Below are positions 34,437-44,908 of a stretch of DNA of 64,000 nt, one piece after another. The first letter of the stretch is position 1. Each line of letters opens with the position of its first letter. The stretch is taken from positions 62,001-126,000 of the forward strand of contig JASJFT010000083.1 in NCBI GenBank assembly GCA_030770425.1, read 5' to 3'. The notes under the pieces were generated by a model that worked only from the letters and a program-made list of their open reading frames with translations, made no database searches and was not told the DNA's origin. A program made the translations under genes and the position numbers. Origin of the DNA: Darksidea phi (taxonomy: Eukaryota; Ascomycota; Dothideomycetes; Pleosporales; Lentitheciaceae).

Positions 34437-34687
34437 TTCTGTATTGGATAGTCCTCGATCTAGTGCGAGTAGAACACCCGCCTCGTTAGCATTAGGTACA
34501 TCCTCCCGCTATGGTTGAAAAGAACTTCTAGACACGCTACAAAATACGTTTTAGATGCATCCCTTTGAGGCGGACCATGAAAACGTGAGTTCTCTTATCC
34601 CAGTTGCATTATACTATACTTCGCAGACAATAATATCAAGGGCGTTGAGGTTGGACGGACGACCTATACCACAGCGATATATAACAA

Positions 34688-34742
34688 ATGTCGTTTGTGC
34701 AGATCTTACTGGAGAGATTCCCACCATGGAAATCCAAGCCAA
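34688..34742 (+). repeat. dispersed 55-bp repeat, copy B
   Basis: Aligns to the copies at 3789-3848 (reverse) and 49661-49718. In one frame it reads ADLTGEIPTMEIQA, against ADLTKETPTMQIQT in copy A. Many of the base changes are synonymous. Confidence 0.55.
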
Positions 34743-35069
34743 TAAAGAACTTCGCACGTGGAATTAACTACCATCCAAGAACCAACATATCTTATCGACC
34801 GTCATTACATACCTCCATGGCTGGGCCCACAACAAAACCATCTCCTAGATCCCAAATGGCCCGGCAAAAATGTCTAGATACGGCCAGCGGTGGCCGAGGG
34901 TAATAGTTGTTGACCTTATCGCGCGAACTTTTGAAGACTGCGGTATAACTCCATCTCGCTGGCTGGTCTCAACACCTACGTCGAAGATCTAAGAAGAAAC
35001 AACTTTGGATTGCAACAATGGGTGCTAACACCCTCTGGATGAGCTTTACCAACTATACACCGCCAAGTC

Positions 35070-35747
35070 TCAGATATCCTCCGTGAAATGCCTTTCCACA
35101 TGATGACTAACTGCCATCTCATCCCCCTCAAACTCACCACAGACAGGACAGATCGTAACCTCGCTCGTAGTCTCCGATCTTCCCCCCGCGTCACCACCCC
35201 GGCCCCTACTCTCTTGATGCCGCGCGTCAGCCGCCTCAAGCGCAGCGAATAACCCACCCCTACTACTATCCTGCGCTTTTGACTCATCGTACAGGTATTC
35301 ATCATCATCTCTGATGTCCTTCGTGTGGTGAAAGCGGGTTCCCCGACTTGTCCATGACGCCGGGGTAGCATCGCCGTCCCGACCCAGGCACGCCTCCGCA
35401 CCACCAACAAGATTCTCACCCCTCGTACCTTCCACTTCGCTAACAAGCCTCTGCACTCTTCCTACTCTCCCATCTCTCAACCGCACTTTCACGCCTCTTG
35501 GATGATCTCCTCTAGTCAATAGGTCCGCGACGATGCCTTGGACTTGATGGCCGGTGGTTTGGTCTTGTTTCAGCACCACGGAAACACTGGTGCCAGGATT
35601 TATAGAGGAATATGCTGGGACGGGTGTATATTCGTCTCTTTGTCGTGGGCGGCGAGGGTTGCGAGATGTGGAAGATGGTACTGAGTTGTCAGACAAATGG
35701 TGGTCCCCGCGGCGGGGCTGGCGATTTGGTCTCCCTCGCCCACGCAT
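35070..35747 (-). CDS. UPF0590 (DUF2196/YwbE-like) protein with C-terminal zinc finger
   Basis: A single exon, 225 codons, start MRGRGRPNRQPRRGDHH. Residues about 50-100 match the YwbE-like fold: INPGTSVSVVLKQDQTTGHQ, VQGIVADLLTRGDHPRGVKV, RLRDGRVGRVQRLV. This domain occurs alone as a 60-residue protein in bacteria. Here it carries an Arg/Gly-rich N-terminus, which suggests RNA binding, and a C-terminal finger ICPVCGEFEGDEMAVSHHVE-RHF with C-x2-C...H-x3-H spacing like ubiquitin-binding UBZ fingers. Yeast and fission yeast have related uncharacterised proteins. The function is unknown. The finger assignment is from residue spacing only. It is divergent from the 36.3 kb membrane protein across about 600 nt. 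Confidence 0.82.
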   Translation of the reverse strand: MRGRGRPNRQPRRGDHHLSDNSVPSSTSRNPRRPRQRDEYTPVPAYSSINPGTSVSVVLKQDQTTGHQVQGIVADLLTRGDHPRGVKVRLRDGRVGRVQRLVSEVEGTRGENLVGGAEACLGRDGDATPASWTSRGTRFHHTKDIRDDDEYLYDESKAQDSSRGGLFAALEAADARHQESRGRGGDAGGRSETTSEVTICPVCGEFEGDEMAVSHHVERHFTEDI

Positions 35748-36343
35748 GTTGTTTGGCTGTTGCTTTTTGGAATATATTGAATTCTCGGTATATGATATTG
35801 ATTGAAGATGGCCGCAGACGGTGTCAAACCAATGAACCCTTGCGCTTTACGAGTGAATGTCCGCTTCTAACTCTTGTTCCAGGTCGTAAATGGGCTGGAT
35901 TCGCAATCCGTTTCAGCTTCGCAAATTCAGACTATACGCAGTCGATAAGCGCTTAGACTAGGGTAGGTGGTGAGGGAACCGCACGGCTAAAATTTGAGTT
36001 AACCGGTGGTGAAAGGACTAGTCTGAATGGAGGATAGCGTGTTGTTATGTCATCACTTATTTCATCGTGATCGTTCATCGCTCAATGGCGGTGCGTTATG
36101 CGTGGAGCTCGGGCACAGAGCTGATGTGATACGCAAGTAATTGCAGGGAGATGGAAGTTCGACTGGGTCATTTACCCTAGCGATGTCCTTCCTATGACGG
36201 CTAGAGCCGGACGGAACGAGACCAGCCGAAGCCTTCCCCGCCTCGTAACTCACCATCACAACAACACTCGAGGACAGCTGTCTCTGCCTGGTTCTACCTC
36301 AAATTGACTCCCGACTGTCCATCGCCATTGAAATCGTAACAGC
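35748..36343 (+). promoter_or_regulatory. divergent promoter region between UPF0590 and the EXPERA-like gene
   Basis: 596 nt with only short, unremarkable frames. It holds both promoters; no specific site is named. Confidence 0.4.
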
Positions 36344-37350
36344 ATGGTCTCAACGCGTCAACACCCGCGCGACTTTCCTCCGCCCGAAGCGTCGCCCACC
36401 AAGAACTCGTCCCCACGCAAGAGTCTGCGCAATTCCACAGCCTCGCCCGCGCCCAGCTCGCCAGACTTCAGTGATTCGCCCACCACATCTGCCATGAAGC
36501 TCACTAAACGTGCTGTATCGAACTCCGTCACAACTGCTAATTCTGTCATTCGCCCTTCCGGCACCTCCGAGGCAGGATGGACGCACACTGTGTCTAACAT
36601 AACCATTGCCTGGATCGCGATATCGCTGCCCCTAGTCATCTGGGACGCTCTCTACATTCTATTGCGTCCGCATACCATGGCTGGTGGCGCGCTTCAGTGG
36701 CCGATTTGGAAGCCATATGAGGTTTACGCCGACATTGATTATGTGTATGGCTGGCCGGGCTGGAATAATAAGGACGGGTTTGGAGGTGGACAAGGCGCCA
36801 TGAATGCGATTGAAGCGGTGCTCTATGGCATCTATGGGATGATTGTGTGGAACCACGGCGTACGGGCGGAGGGCGGCAGTGGGCTGCAGGCTGGGGAGGG
36901 GGTGAAGGGATGGTTTTCAGGAGGTGTAAAGATCAGAGGAGCGACGGGGAATAGAGCGTTGCTTATTGGATTTTCTGCAGCGTTGATGACGCTTGCTAAG
37001 ACTATGCTGTATTGTGAGTGCTCTGAAGTGGGTGCAAGGTTGACAGCAAGCTGACGAAATAGATCTGGTGGAGTACTACTCCGATTTTTCGAACACGCGG
37101 CACAACGATTGGGTTACGCTTGCGCTGTTTTACGGTGTTATGAAGTAAGTCCCTTCTCATCGTTTCGAAACCCTACACCCGATAATCACTTCGCACCCAT
37201 CTTTCCCAGCTTTCCATCACCCGCGATTTGCTGATATACAACAGCGGACTGTGGATCATCTTCCCCGCTTATATGACTGTAACCTTTGCCTCCGACATCC
37301 TCGCTGGTCTCGACGCGGCGACAAACTCTTCACCTAAGAAGGAATACTAG
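36344..37350 (+). CDS. EXPERA-like four-helix membrane protein
   Basis: Three exons, 36344-37013, 37063-37144 and 37245-37350, give 285 codons with matching phases. The first 60 residues are Ser/Pro-rich and disordered. The membrane part begins at SNITIAWIAISLPLVIWDALYI. A conserved block follows (WPIWKPYEVYADIDYVYGWP), then AIEAVLYGIYGMIVWNH, ALLIGFSAALMTLAKTMLYY, LVEYYSDFSNTRHNDWVTLA and GLWIIFPAYMTVTFASDIL. Four helices with charged and aromatic residues in helices 1, 3 and 4 resemble EXPERA/EBP-fold sterol-binding or isomerase-like proteins. Filamentous fungi have a conserved family of this shape without a known role. The C-terminus KKEY has a dilysine look that would fit ER retention (inference). 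Confidence 0.75.
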
Positions 37351-37436
37351 CTTCGAAGCTCTGCAACAGCCGTCAACCTTACATTTCTCCAATCGCTGCG
37401 CGACCATTACATCCTCGCAACAGTCTTCTTACCTTC

Positions 37437-38015
37437 TCAAAGTAGAGGCTCCGTCCCTGATGCATTGTGCTTCTGAACTCTCGACCGCCTGCCCGAATCA
37501 GATGCCTGGAATGGCCATAGACATTTCAAGCCGCACTTGAGACGCTGCAGCACTGTTGTGGGTGATGAAAAGGACGCATTCTGCTCTCGCGTTCGCCTGG
37601 GCCAAATACAACTCTTCAACGACTGGAAGATGCTTTTCGGCTTGCTCTGGCCGCCGTCTCCTTTCGGCTTTTCACCAGTCCCACCCCGCTGTGCATTGCC
37701 CGCCGGCAATAATCTATCCTCCTCTCCTCCCGTTCTTGTCCCTGCCGCGGTAATATCTCTGCTCGGCCCTAGTAAAGCAGCGCTATTGTTTTGTTCAGCC
37801 AGACAGCTTGTGGTGCTATTGCTCGGCACAACAAACCCTATGATTCCGCTAGCCTGTCGCTCAATCTTTACAGCGGGCAGTCCAGGATCCCAGCCATCGG
37901 GCGGTAATCTGGCGGATAGGCGCTGGCAATTTTGCGTTAGGTCATCGAGCATGTAAGGATGCTCGAGTGAGCTGGTGGGGCGCGAATGCGATTTCGGCGG
38001 TGGCTGGGGGCTCAT
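37437..38015 (-). CDS. orphan hypothetical protein (192 codons)
   Basis: One open minus-strand frame from the ATG at 38015 (MSPQPPPKSHSRPTSSLEHP) to 37437. It is Ser/Pro-rich at the start, with a basic Cys-containing C-terminal half (SIFQSLKSCIWPRRTRE; LQRLKCGLKCLWPF). No domain is recognised. The gap to the convergent gene ending at 37350 is only 86 nt. It may be real, but chance frames of this length occur elsewhere in the window. Confidence 0.35.
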   Translation of the reverse strand: MSPQPPPKSHSRPTSSLEHPYMLDDLTQNCQRLSARLPPDGWDPGLPAVKIERQASGIIGFVVPSNSTTSCLAEQNNSAALLGPSRDITAAGTRTGGEEDRLLPAGNAQRGGTGEKPKGDGGQSKPKSIFQSLKSCIWPRRTREQNASFSSPTTVLQRLKCGLKCLWPFQASDSGRRSRVQKHNASGTEPLL

Positions 38016-38554
38016 TGGCAGGTGGTGTGGAAGCAAGCGTTGTGTGGGTGGGCGGGGAAAATAGACTTGGGGCGGAGTGAGCGTTTGCTGTCTGGTGGTT
38101 TTGAGTTGGAGGGAGGATTGTTGCTTTGGCAGGGTGATCGCTGTTCAAGGTCCGTTTGTGCAATACGACGGTGAAGAACGCACTGGGTGAAAGACTAGGT
38201 CAAAACAATTCCCACTTTTGTTTATGCTGTCAATTTCATTGGGGTTGCGCTGAAGTTGATCAAGCTCGGTATTGCGGCAGCCGCCAATTAAGTTAATCGT
38301 GAACATGGGAGGTAAGCAATCATCCTTTCCGTTGAATTGTTGATCCCTTTTAGGCCAAGCTGTCTGCTATAATTTCGATCTAACAAACTTCCGCCCAAAC
38401 GGAACTTATGACTTTGCTATACCGAACGAGACCGACTTCCTCATCAAACCCTCCGCCAAACGCTTCCTCCGAACTCAACCAGTACCTTCGTTCAGTAGCA
38501 CCATTTCGCGACGCCGCAATCAGAATGTCCAGTTCATATTGCACCACCAACCCC

Positions 38555-39390
38555 TTACATAACAACACATCCACATCCACCCTCTCTATCTCCATCCTGT
38601 TTATCCTTCTTTCCCAGCTTGATTGTTTTTGTCCCTACCTCGACCCTCTTCCGCCTCTCCTCCAGACCTTTCAAATCTTTAGCTCGGCCAAACGGCCCGT
38701 CGTCCGCAGCGAACTCTGCCAGATTGCCTTTCTTACGCTCCATTTCGTCGCGGCCGGGGGTAGAGAAGGTATTCTTGGTGCTTGTAGATGAAGATTGGCG
38801 GTCTGCACGCGGGGATTTTGTCCGAGTATAAGGATCTCTTTGCGCGGACGATTTTTGGCCAGAGGATATTTGGGTAGGGATGGGTTTTCTTTGAATTCTA
38901 GACGGGTACCCGTGCGGTTCAGCCTCGATTCTATCAGGGCGGTTGGTCGACCTGGCTGGGTCGGAGAAGGATGGGTTCGATGAAGTGAAAGGGTCTTCAG
39001 TAGGGAACATGGTGAACTGCTTATAATCCTTCCCCTTCTCCTCCTCCCTCTCTGTCATCAGAGGCGGAAGCGGCGCCGATCTCAGTGGTGAAGATATTGA
39101 AGGGACATGGTCTTCCGAATGCGAACTCAACGGCGCCGGCGAGCTTAATGGCCGATGTTTGCGCAGCGCAGCATGTTTAGTGGGAGATATGCGGCCAGCG
39201 GGACTGCGTTTGAGACCCGCGCCCACTTCCGAGGTCGTGGGAAGTGTGATGCCAGTTTTGAGGACGTTATTGGTGGGCTGGGGGATACGTGTGGGTGTCA
39301 CATTTCTTGTGAGATTAGGACGCTGGGAATCTACCAGCCTTGGTTCAGATATACCTATCGCTCTGTCAGCCTATCTCTCCTCTCTCTGTC

Positions 39391-39423
<33 letters not shown>

Positions 39424-39684
39424 AGTACACTTACCGGCTGTCCATGGCCTAACAACTACATCCTCGGCTCCATGACCAAGCGCACTCGTAGTGGCCGGCT
39501 TATTCTGGCTCACATGCCGAGGTGTTGAATACACAGCGAACCCAGATTCCAGTGCTTCGGACAATGACTCTGGAGACGGTGTAACGCGACGGATTGTGCT
39601 GTGCGAGGTTTGCGGGCGTGTCGGAGACGATGCGAGGTGGCGAGAGGTGCGAGAGGCTGTGTGTGGACGGATCGATGTCGCCAT
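38555..39684 (-). CDS. Ser/Pro-rich disordered protein with C-terminal CaaX box (CVVM)
   Basis: Two exons, 39435-39684 and 38555-39354, give 349 codons; start gccATGGCG. The intron (80 nt) carries a (CA)/(CT) microsatellite next to the donor and a CTGAC branch. The protein is low complexity, rich in Ser, Pro, Thr and Arg, with many SP/TP sites (SPTRP, TPSPES, SPAPLS), then a charged region (MERKKGNLAEF, RAKDLKGLEERRKRVE, KTIKLGKKDKQ) and the end GGCGCVVM. The last four residues are a CaaX motif; the cysteine two residues earlier could be palmitoylated and the upstream Lys/Arg could bind acidic membrane lipids. Farnesylation is the usual fate for X = Met. Membrane attachment is therefore inferred; function is unknown. 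Two further genes within 8 kb end the same way. Confidence 0.75.
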
Positions 39685-41219
39685 GGCGTGTGGGTTGTTT
39701 TCGATACAAGAAGGCGATTCAGTAGAGTAGTTTTATAGTAGGGTGACGGGAGTCTGCAGGTAATGGCGTAGGTGGACTTTGTCCTTAAATGAGGTGAAAG
39801 AGAAGCAGTGTGCTTGCGGATAGGCTTGGTTTGGAGGTTCTTTCACAGGCGGGGTGGAAAATGTGCCAGGTGATAGGTTAAATGCTGTTTTGCAGAAGTT
39901 CGAACCTCCCATTATTTTGTAAAAAAATTGACTACATTAAGACACAGATATGGGCTATCCCTTTCTGTTTTCAAGTAACAACCTTGCCAAACAACGTTAG
40001 TATATTGGTGGAGCATTTTCACGAAAGAACTCGGATACCTAGCAACCATATACCCCGTCACATCTTATAGGGATTCAAGAATCTTGTCTTCTAGCGTGCA
40101 GCGTTTTGGGTACCCTGCATTAATCTACCGGCCTCAGCTTATAATATAATCGTGTCTTCTGCCTACTTCTAGGTTTCTCGCTTGCGATGTACTTTCTGGT
40201 GTGGATTAATCGGTCTGATTGAACTAGAGAAGAAAGTAAAAGACATATAGTAACATCCCGCTCGCAAACCTACCTTTCGCAACATTTCCGTTTCCTAATT
40301 ACGCTATCCCCACAGCACAGGGCGCCCGCACCCACCTCATTTTTACGTTGCCCAGCGCTGTTATCCATCGGTATCCAACTAGACAAGAAGCAAGACCTCG
40401 AAGAAGAGCAAATTAACAGCACAGTGCAACTAGACTAAGCAAGTGTACTGCAAAACATGAGCCCATTGGATATGGCTGAGTTAGAGCTACCAAATAAGGA
40501 GCAGACTCCCTAAACGAGGTAAATGGGTAACAAGAAACAGAAGACTTTCTGGAAGCGGGGAACACACATAGAGAACTTAACTCTAGGGTAAGCAAATAGC
40601 GCTGTTGCAAGTCATATAAAGACGATATGACTAGTGTGCAATACCAAATACTGATACCACTATGAGAGAGCATCACTGACCCAGCTTAGAGAATCGGGCG
40701 AGATGAAACACCGAAATAAGGGGGCAAACTAAATGAGATAAAGTTAGTGGATGAGCTGATGCAAGAGCTTGAAGAAAAGCAGAAGGTTGAGAAGAATATA
40801 GACCGTGGATGGAAGCAACATACTAAGAAAGACAAGGTCGAAGGGGACCAACGGCTGGAAAATGACAATGGGCTTGAAAAGAAAACAAGAAATTGAGGAA
40901 AAGCCTAAGACTGAGGCAAAGGCGGAGCGTAGAAGGGCAGTTAAGGAGCAGAAAGCTAATGTCAGAATAGAGACCGAGCTCGCGAAGAAGGCTGAGGGTG
41001 AAGGGGCTAAGATTAAGAAGGAAGCTAAGCTCGCAAAGAAAGCCGAGACTGATGAAAAGATTAAGATTAGGAGGAAGCTGCACTTTACACGAAGCCTCGC
41101 TTTGACAGAGCGCCCGAGACCGAGAAAAAGAAAAGGCCCGAGGAGAGACGAGAGCCCGAGAAGGTGCAGAAATGAGTTATCAAACCAAAACTAGGAAGCT
41201 GAAGGCAGGCAAAAAGCAG
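39685..41219 (+). other. intergenic region left of the TIR element, with a Lys/Glu/Ala-rich ORF
   Basis: About 1.5 kb. At 40805-41194 a plus-strand frame (129 codons) is dominated by K, E, A and R, with repeats such as AKKAEGEGAKIKKEAKLAKK. Fungal Fot1/pogo transposases often have a K/E/A-rich tail of this kind, so a transposase 3' remnant is possible, but no DDE or CENP-B part was seen upstream. No intact gene is supported. Confidence 0.35.
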
Positions 41220-41221
41220 TA

Positions 41222-41263
41222 ACATCCCTCCCTGGGTTACCGGACACCCCCTATGACCGGACA
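41222..41263 (+). repeat. left terminal inverted repeat
   Basis: Begins ACATCCCTCCCTGGGTTACC immediately after TA. It pairs with 44909-44950 in reverse complement, with six mismatches in 42. It contains two ACCGGACA sub-repeats, possible transposase-binding sites. Confidence 0.7.
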
Positions 41264-41640
41264 AACTTTTAGTACTTTGACTTTTAGTAACTGGAAAACT
41301 TATGCGCGCAACGAATATTGTTATAATTCTATAAAATTAGTTTCTTATAGCTAATACTAGATATCTATAATCTACCCTTTCTTAAAAATTACGTTTATAT
41401 AGTCACCTCTAAGCCTAATTTATACAGCGTATTCTTTTGTAACGTAATAGACTTTACTTCCTACAACGCCAACCTCAAGTCTTTATCGCTCTAAAATCTT
41501 GTAGAATAGTATTATCTTAGTCTTAAAACCTTTTTCTAAGGCTTAGAAGTTATCACTAGCCTTGTGCGCGCTATCGCAAGCAAATTTATCTAGCCGATTA
41601 GTACTTTCTAAGTTGGCGCTATGATATTTCTAGTTAGTGC
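41264..41640 (+). other. AT-rich, RIP-like stretch inside the element
   Basis: It is rich in TA and poor in CA/TG compared with flanking DNA (for example taatactagatatctataat). Frequent stops occur in all frames. This composition is what RIP leaves in repeated DNA of ascomycetes. No underlying protein could be read. Confidence 0.5.
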
Positions 41641-41929
41641 CAAAAGTTTTCCATACATTATGTAAGCAAAATATCTTACAAAGCTCGTTCATAAGGTCAA
41701 CAGGGGATTGGTTGTTGCTGATGTCAGCAACAAGCGGTTATATCTCGGCATTTTTGACTCGCGAGAGCAGGCTTCAGCCGCGTTGCAACCAGCCTTCGAT
41801 AGAAACTGCATCACTTAGCAATCCGTCTGCATTGATGCATATATAGTCAGCATTATAGGCATCGTTTGCCAGTCCGAAAAGTGAATCATCGCGTCTAACC
41901 AGCACCAATCTCCCTTTTGACGATACCCG

Positions 41930-44347
41930 ATGGCTACATACTGGTCAAACAGTCTTTTCAAACGCAGATCTCGAAATGTGCAAACTCACATACCCTACTG
42001 CTACGAATCGCTAGATCTGAATGCAAGCAATCAACTTCCGCAAATACGTCTGATAGATGTGCCACCTCTTGGTCCTAAAGATCCCCTCGCAGTTTCCATT
42101 CGACGAGTCAACTTGCGAGAGGGAGGTTATGATGCTATATCCTACTGGTGGGGCGACCCTGAACCAGTGAAACATATTGTCTGTAATGGTCAGCCAATTT
42201 CCATCTCAGAAAACGTCTATGCAATTCTCATGCGGCTACAAGAGGAGGCACAGGCGTCGCGAGTGATCAGAACGGTTTGGATAGATGCTCTATGCATAAA
42301 TCAACTCGATGACACGGAGCGAAGCAACCAGGTCAGATGGATGCATAAAATCTATTCGAAGGCCGATAGAGTGTTGATCTGGCTGGGCGCAAAGAAACGT
42401 TTTGAGCAGGACCTTCCAACAATGGCGATGGCGATTCGGACCAGAGGGCTTCTCAGTTACAACGGCATGAGCCCAGATACTATTGCGGAGCGGATGAAGG
42501 TCTATGCAGACATACAATCAAGGATTGTCAAGACGCCGCATTTGCTTGGACAAACTTTAGAGGACATCCATAATGATGAATCTAAGGTGTTTTCCGACTT
42601 GTGGTGTTGGGTTACAGGCTCAATTTTTATGGAAAAAGAGCAGATTGCGGGCGACATCGACAAAGCCTACAGAACTTTATGGTCATTGCTGGAAAGGCCG
42701 TGGTTCCGCCGATTATGGGTTGTGCAGGAGGTGGCGGTCGCAAAAAGCGTCTACTTGATGTGCGGGAGGTCGACACTGACATGGGAGGATTTTACTGAAG
42801 TGATATCAGAGCCACTAGATATGAGCGCAACCACAATCTGGAGACCTTGGAAATTAGAACTTGCAGCATCCCTTGCAGAGACGCGAACAATGCTGCTCGA
42901 AAAGAGTGGCAGGATAAGAGCGATCGAGGATACGATTTCACTCACGACGCAATTTTCTAGCATGGCTTCACTCTCTAGCGGCACGGGTAGCTTTCTATCT
43001 CCGAAGAATTTGATCATAAATCACGACTCAAGCCAGGACGACAAACCAAGTTCTGCAATCATTAGAAACCCCTCATTGGATAACGAGACACCATCGTTGA
43101 ACGCACTTCATCTTCTCCTGAGGCATATGCACCGCGAGTGTTCAGATCCTCGTGATAAACTCTTTGCTCTGTGTGGTTTATCAAAGGATTTTCAAGAGCT
43201 AGGTATCGCTCCAAATTACTTGCTTGGATGCGAGGAATTATACCACAAGTTTGCTCTCAAGTATATTGTGCATAACGCCAACCTGGATATGTTGAGTGCA
43301 CCTTGCATACACGCCCCGACAATCTCTGGGGCTCATAGCAGCCCCAGCTGGGTCCCGAATTGGCAGCTCCCCACCCCATGTATTCCATTAATCGCTTTAT
43401 GCAATCCTGCTAGAGCGGAACAGGCTGGGGAGACAACCGATGCCATCACTTCCCTTCATCGACCGCATTTTGCTGCATGCCCAATTCGAAAGACGACAGT
43501 AATCACGAGTCAGGATAGAAAACGCCTGAGACTGAAATGTGTTCTTGTAGACACGGTCAATGAATGCGGTATGAGTTTCGAACATCCACAACAAACCGAG
43601 GACTTCACGCCTTCATCCAAGCAGATTGCAATGCGAGTTGACTACCTGATGAATGTTTTGGCGGACTGGGAGAGACTATCCGGTGTACAAGGTGATGCAA
43701 TCCACAACACCGGCCAGTCAGCACTCTATGTCTTTGCGCTCACCATTGTCGCTGGACATATACGAGATAACGAGGTGGTAGAAGCGTATCAAGCGTGGCA
43801 AGAGTACTTGTCTTCGTTCCGCTTCATACACAAGTACCTCCCATCTTCTTTTCTCCGGTACTATGTTTTCAGATTTATATTGGTTTGTGTCTGTCTCACA
43901 GAAAGAACCGGCCGTGTTTCCACCCCCGAGAGGAAGCACATCCTTACAGCTATCCAATCGCTACTACTGCTCTTTACCTTTTGCATTCTACTATGGATAT
44001 ATCAGCGCTCATATGAGGATAAACTCTCTCCATATGGTTGGTTGTTTATTTTCATTATTCTTCTAGCAATGTCCTTCATAACTCCTGGGCGACACCTACT
44101 CTACCGAGATAAGCTTGTTTATGCGATGCGTAGGCGACTCGTCCGGACAAATAGAGGCTACCTTGCTCTCTTTCCTAGCACGTGTCAGCCTGGAGACCAG
44201 ATCGGGATATTCGAGGGTGGAAAGGTGCCGTTGCTAATACGAAAAGAGGGATCTGCTTGGGTGCTGGTTGGAGACGGCTATGTATACGGTATGATGGAAG
44301 GAGAGCTGTGGGACGAAAGCAAATGTGAGAATATCTGGTTAGAATGA
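41930..44347 (+). CDS. HET-domain (heterokaryon incompatibility) protein with C-terminal membrane helices
   Basis: One intact exon of 805 codons, start ccgATGGCTACATAC. The HET domain spans about residues 66-260: GYDAISYWWGDPEPVKHIVC, VYAILMRLQEE, TVWIDALCINQLDDTERSNQ, RWMHKIYSKADRVLIWLG, then RPWFRRLWVVQEVAVAKSVY and HRECSDPRDKLFALCGLSKD. All three classic HET blocks are present. Near residues 640-730 are about three hydrophobic segments (YYVFRFILVCVCL; LLLLFTFCILLWIY; WLFIFIILLAMSFI), unusual for this family. The C-terminal part (GDQIGIFEGGKVPLLIRKEG, WVLVGDGYVYGMMEGE) is the usual conserved tail of large HET proteins. HET proteins trigger cell death when unlike fungal cells fuse. The reading frame is undamaged despite sitting between transposon-like ends. 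Confidence 0.9.
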   Translation: MATYWSNSLFKRRSRNVQTHIPYCYESLDLNASNQLPQIRLIDVPPLGPKDPLAVSIRRVNLREGGYDAISYWWGDPEPVKHIVCNGQPISISENVYAILMRLQEEAQASRVIRTVWIDALCINQLDDTERSNQVRWMHKIYSKADRVLIWLGAKKRFEQDLPTMAMAIRTRGLLSYNGMSPDTIAERMKVYADIQSRIVKTPHLLGQTLEDIHNDESKVFSDLWCWVTGSIFMEKEQIAGDIDKAYRTLWSLLERPWFRRLWVVQEVAVAKSVYLMCGRSTLTWEDFTEVISEPLDMSATTIWRPWKLELAASLAETRTMLLEKSGRIRAIEDTISLTTQFSSMASLSSGTGSFLSPKNLIINHDSSQDDKPSSAIIRNPSLDNETPSLNALHLLLRHMHRECSDPRDKLFALCGLSKDFQELGIAPNYLLGCEELYHKFALKYIVHNANLDMLSAPCIHAPTISGAHSSPSWVPNWQLPTPCIPLIALCNPARAEQAGETTDAITSLHRPHFAACPIRKTTVITSQDRKRLRLKCVLVDTVNECGMSFEHPQQTEDFTPSSKQIAMRVDYLMNVLADWERLSGVQGDAIHNTGQSALYVFALTIVAGHIRDNEVVEAYQAWQEYLSSFRFIHKYLPSSFLRYYVFRFILVCVCLTERTGRVSTPERKHILTAIQSLLLLFTFCILLWIYQRSYEDKLSPYGWLFIFIILLAMSFITPGRHLLYRDKLVYAMRRRLVRTNRGYLALFPSTCQPGDQIGIFEGGKVPLLIRKEGSAWVLVGDGYVYGMMEGELWDESKCENIWLE

Positions 44348-44908
44348 GACAGATTATGATATAGTAGAGTGCAAAAGAGCCTTTGCCGCATGCTACGCCT
44401 TGCCAAGCTATTGTTAAGATACTGACAAGATTCTCATCAACATGTAGTGTACGTATATTTCGATATGTCACGACAAGTTGAAAGAGTAATACATTACATA
44501 CCATCGAAGAGTCAGCACAGTCGTGTCTGTGCGGCTTACCAACATCGTGAGCGCCGCGAGTAGGTACCTGCTTGTGGTGGCGCATTGCGTTGGAACGGCT
44601 CACTCACGCACGCTTGGTCGGATGCATAAGAGGTGGCGCAGGAGGATAGAAGAGAAGGATCAATATCTTATAAAGGCCTTATGAGACAGTTAGCATATTA
44701 TTCTATTGTATGCGGGCTCTGCAAGTCTTTCGCTTCAACCAGCGGAGTGCACGGAATCACGTAATAAACAGCAAGATCCTAAGGAAAATTGTAACAAAGC
44801 AGGCAAAAGCATTAGTGATTGGCAAGAGATTAATGGCACACATGTGTAGTATCAACATGAACCTGTGTTGCGTTGTTGTGGTGGTTTTCCTCCGAAGTAC
44901 TTGTGGCG
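44348..44908 (+). other. right arm of the TIR element, no gene
   Basis: About 560 nt between the HET stop and the right terminal repeat. It is moderately AT-rich; no transposase-like frame was recognised. Confidence 0.4.

Larger units (their letters stand above)
33825..35069 (+). other. intergenic region with a gene relic and a repeat copy
   Basis: About 1.2 kb. It contains a broken kelch-like N-terminal segment (34116-34436) and one copy of the 55-bp repeat (34688-34742). Nothing else is supported. Confidence 0.45.

Noticed and set aside
39890..39910. GTTCGAACC, like a tRNA T-loop
   Set aside because: No supporting stems and no cloverleaf could be drawn.
40249..40275. TAACATCCCGCTCG, resembling the start of the TIR at 41222
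   Set aside because: Identity stops after about 10 bases and no inverted partner was found nearby. It may be chance or a distant relative of the element end.
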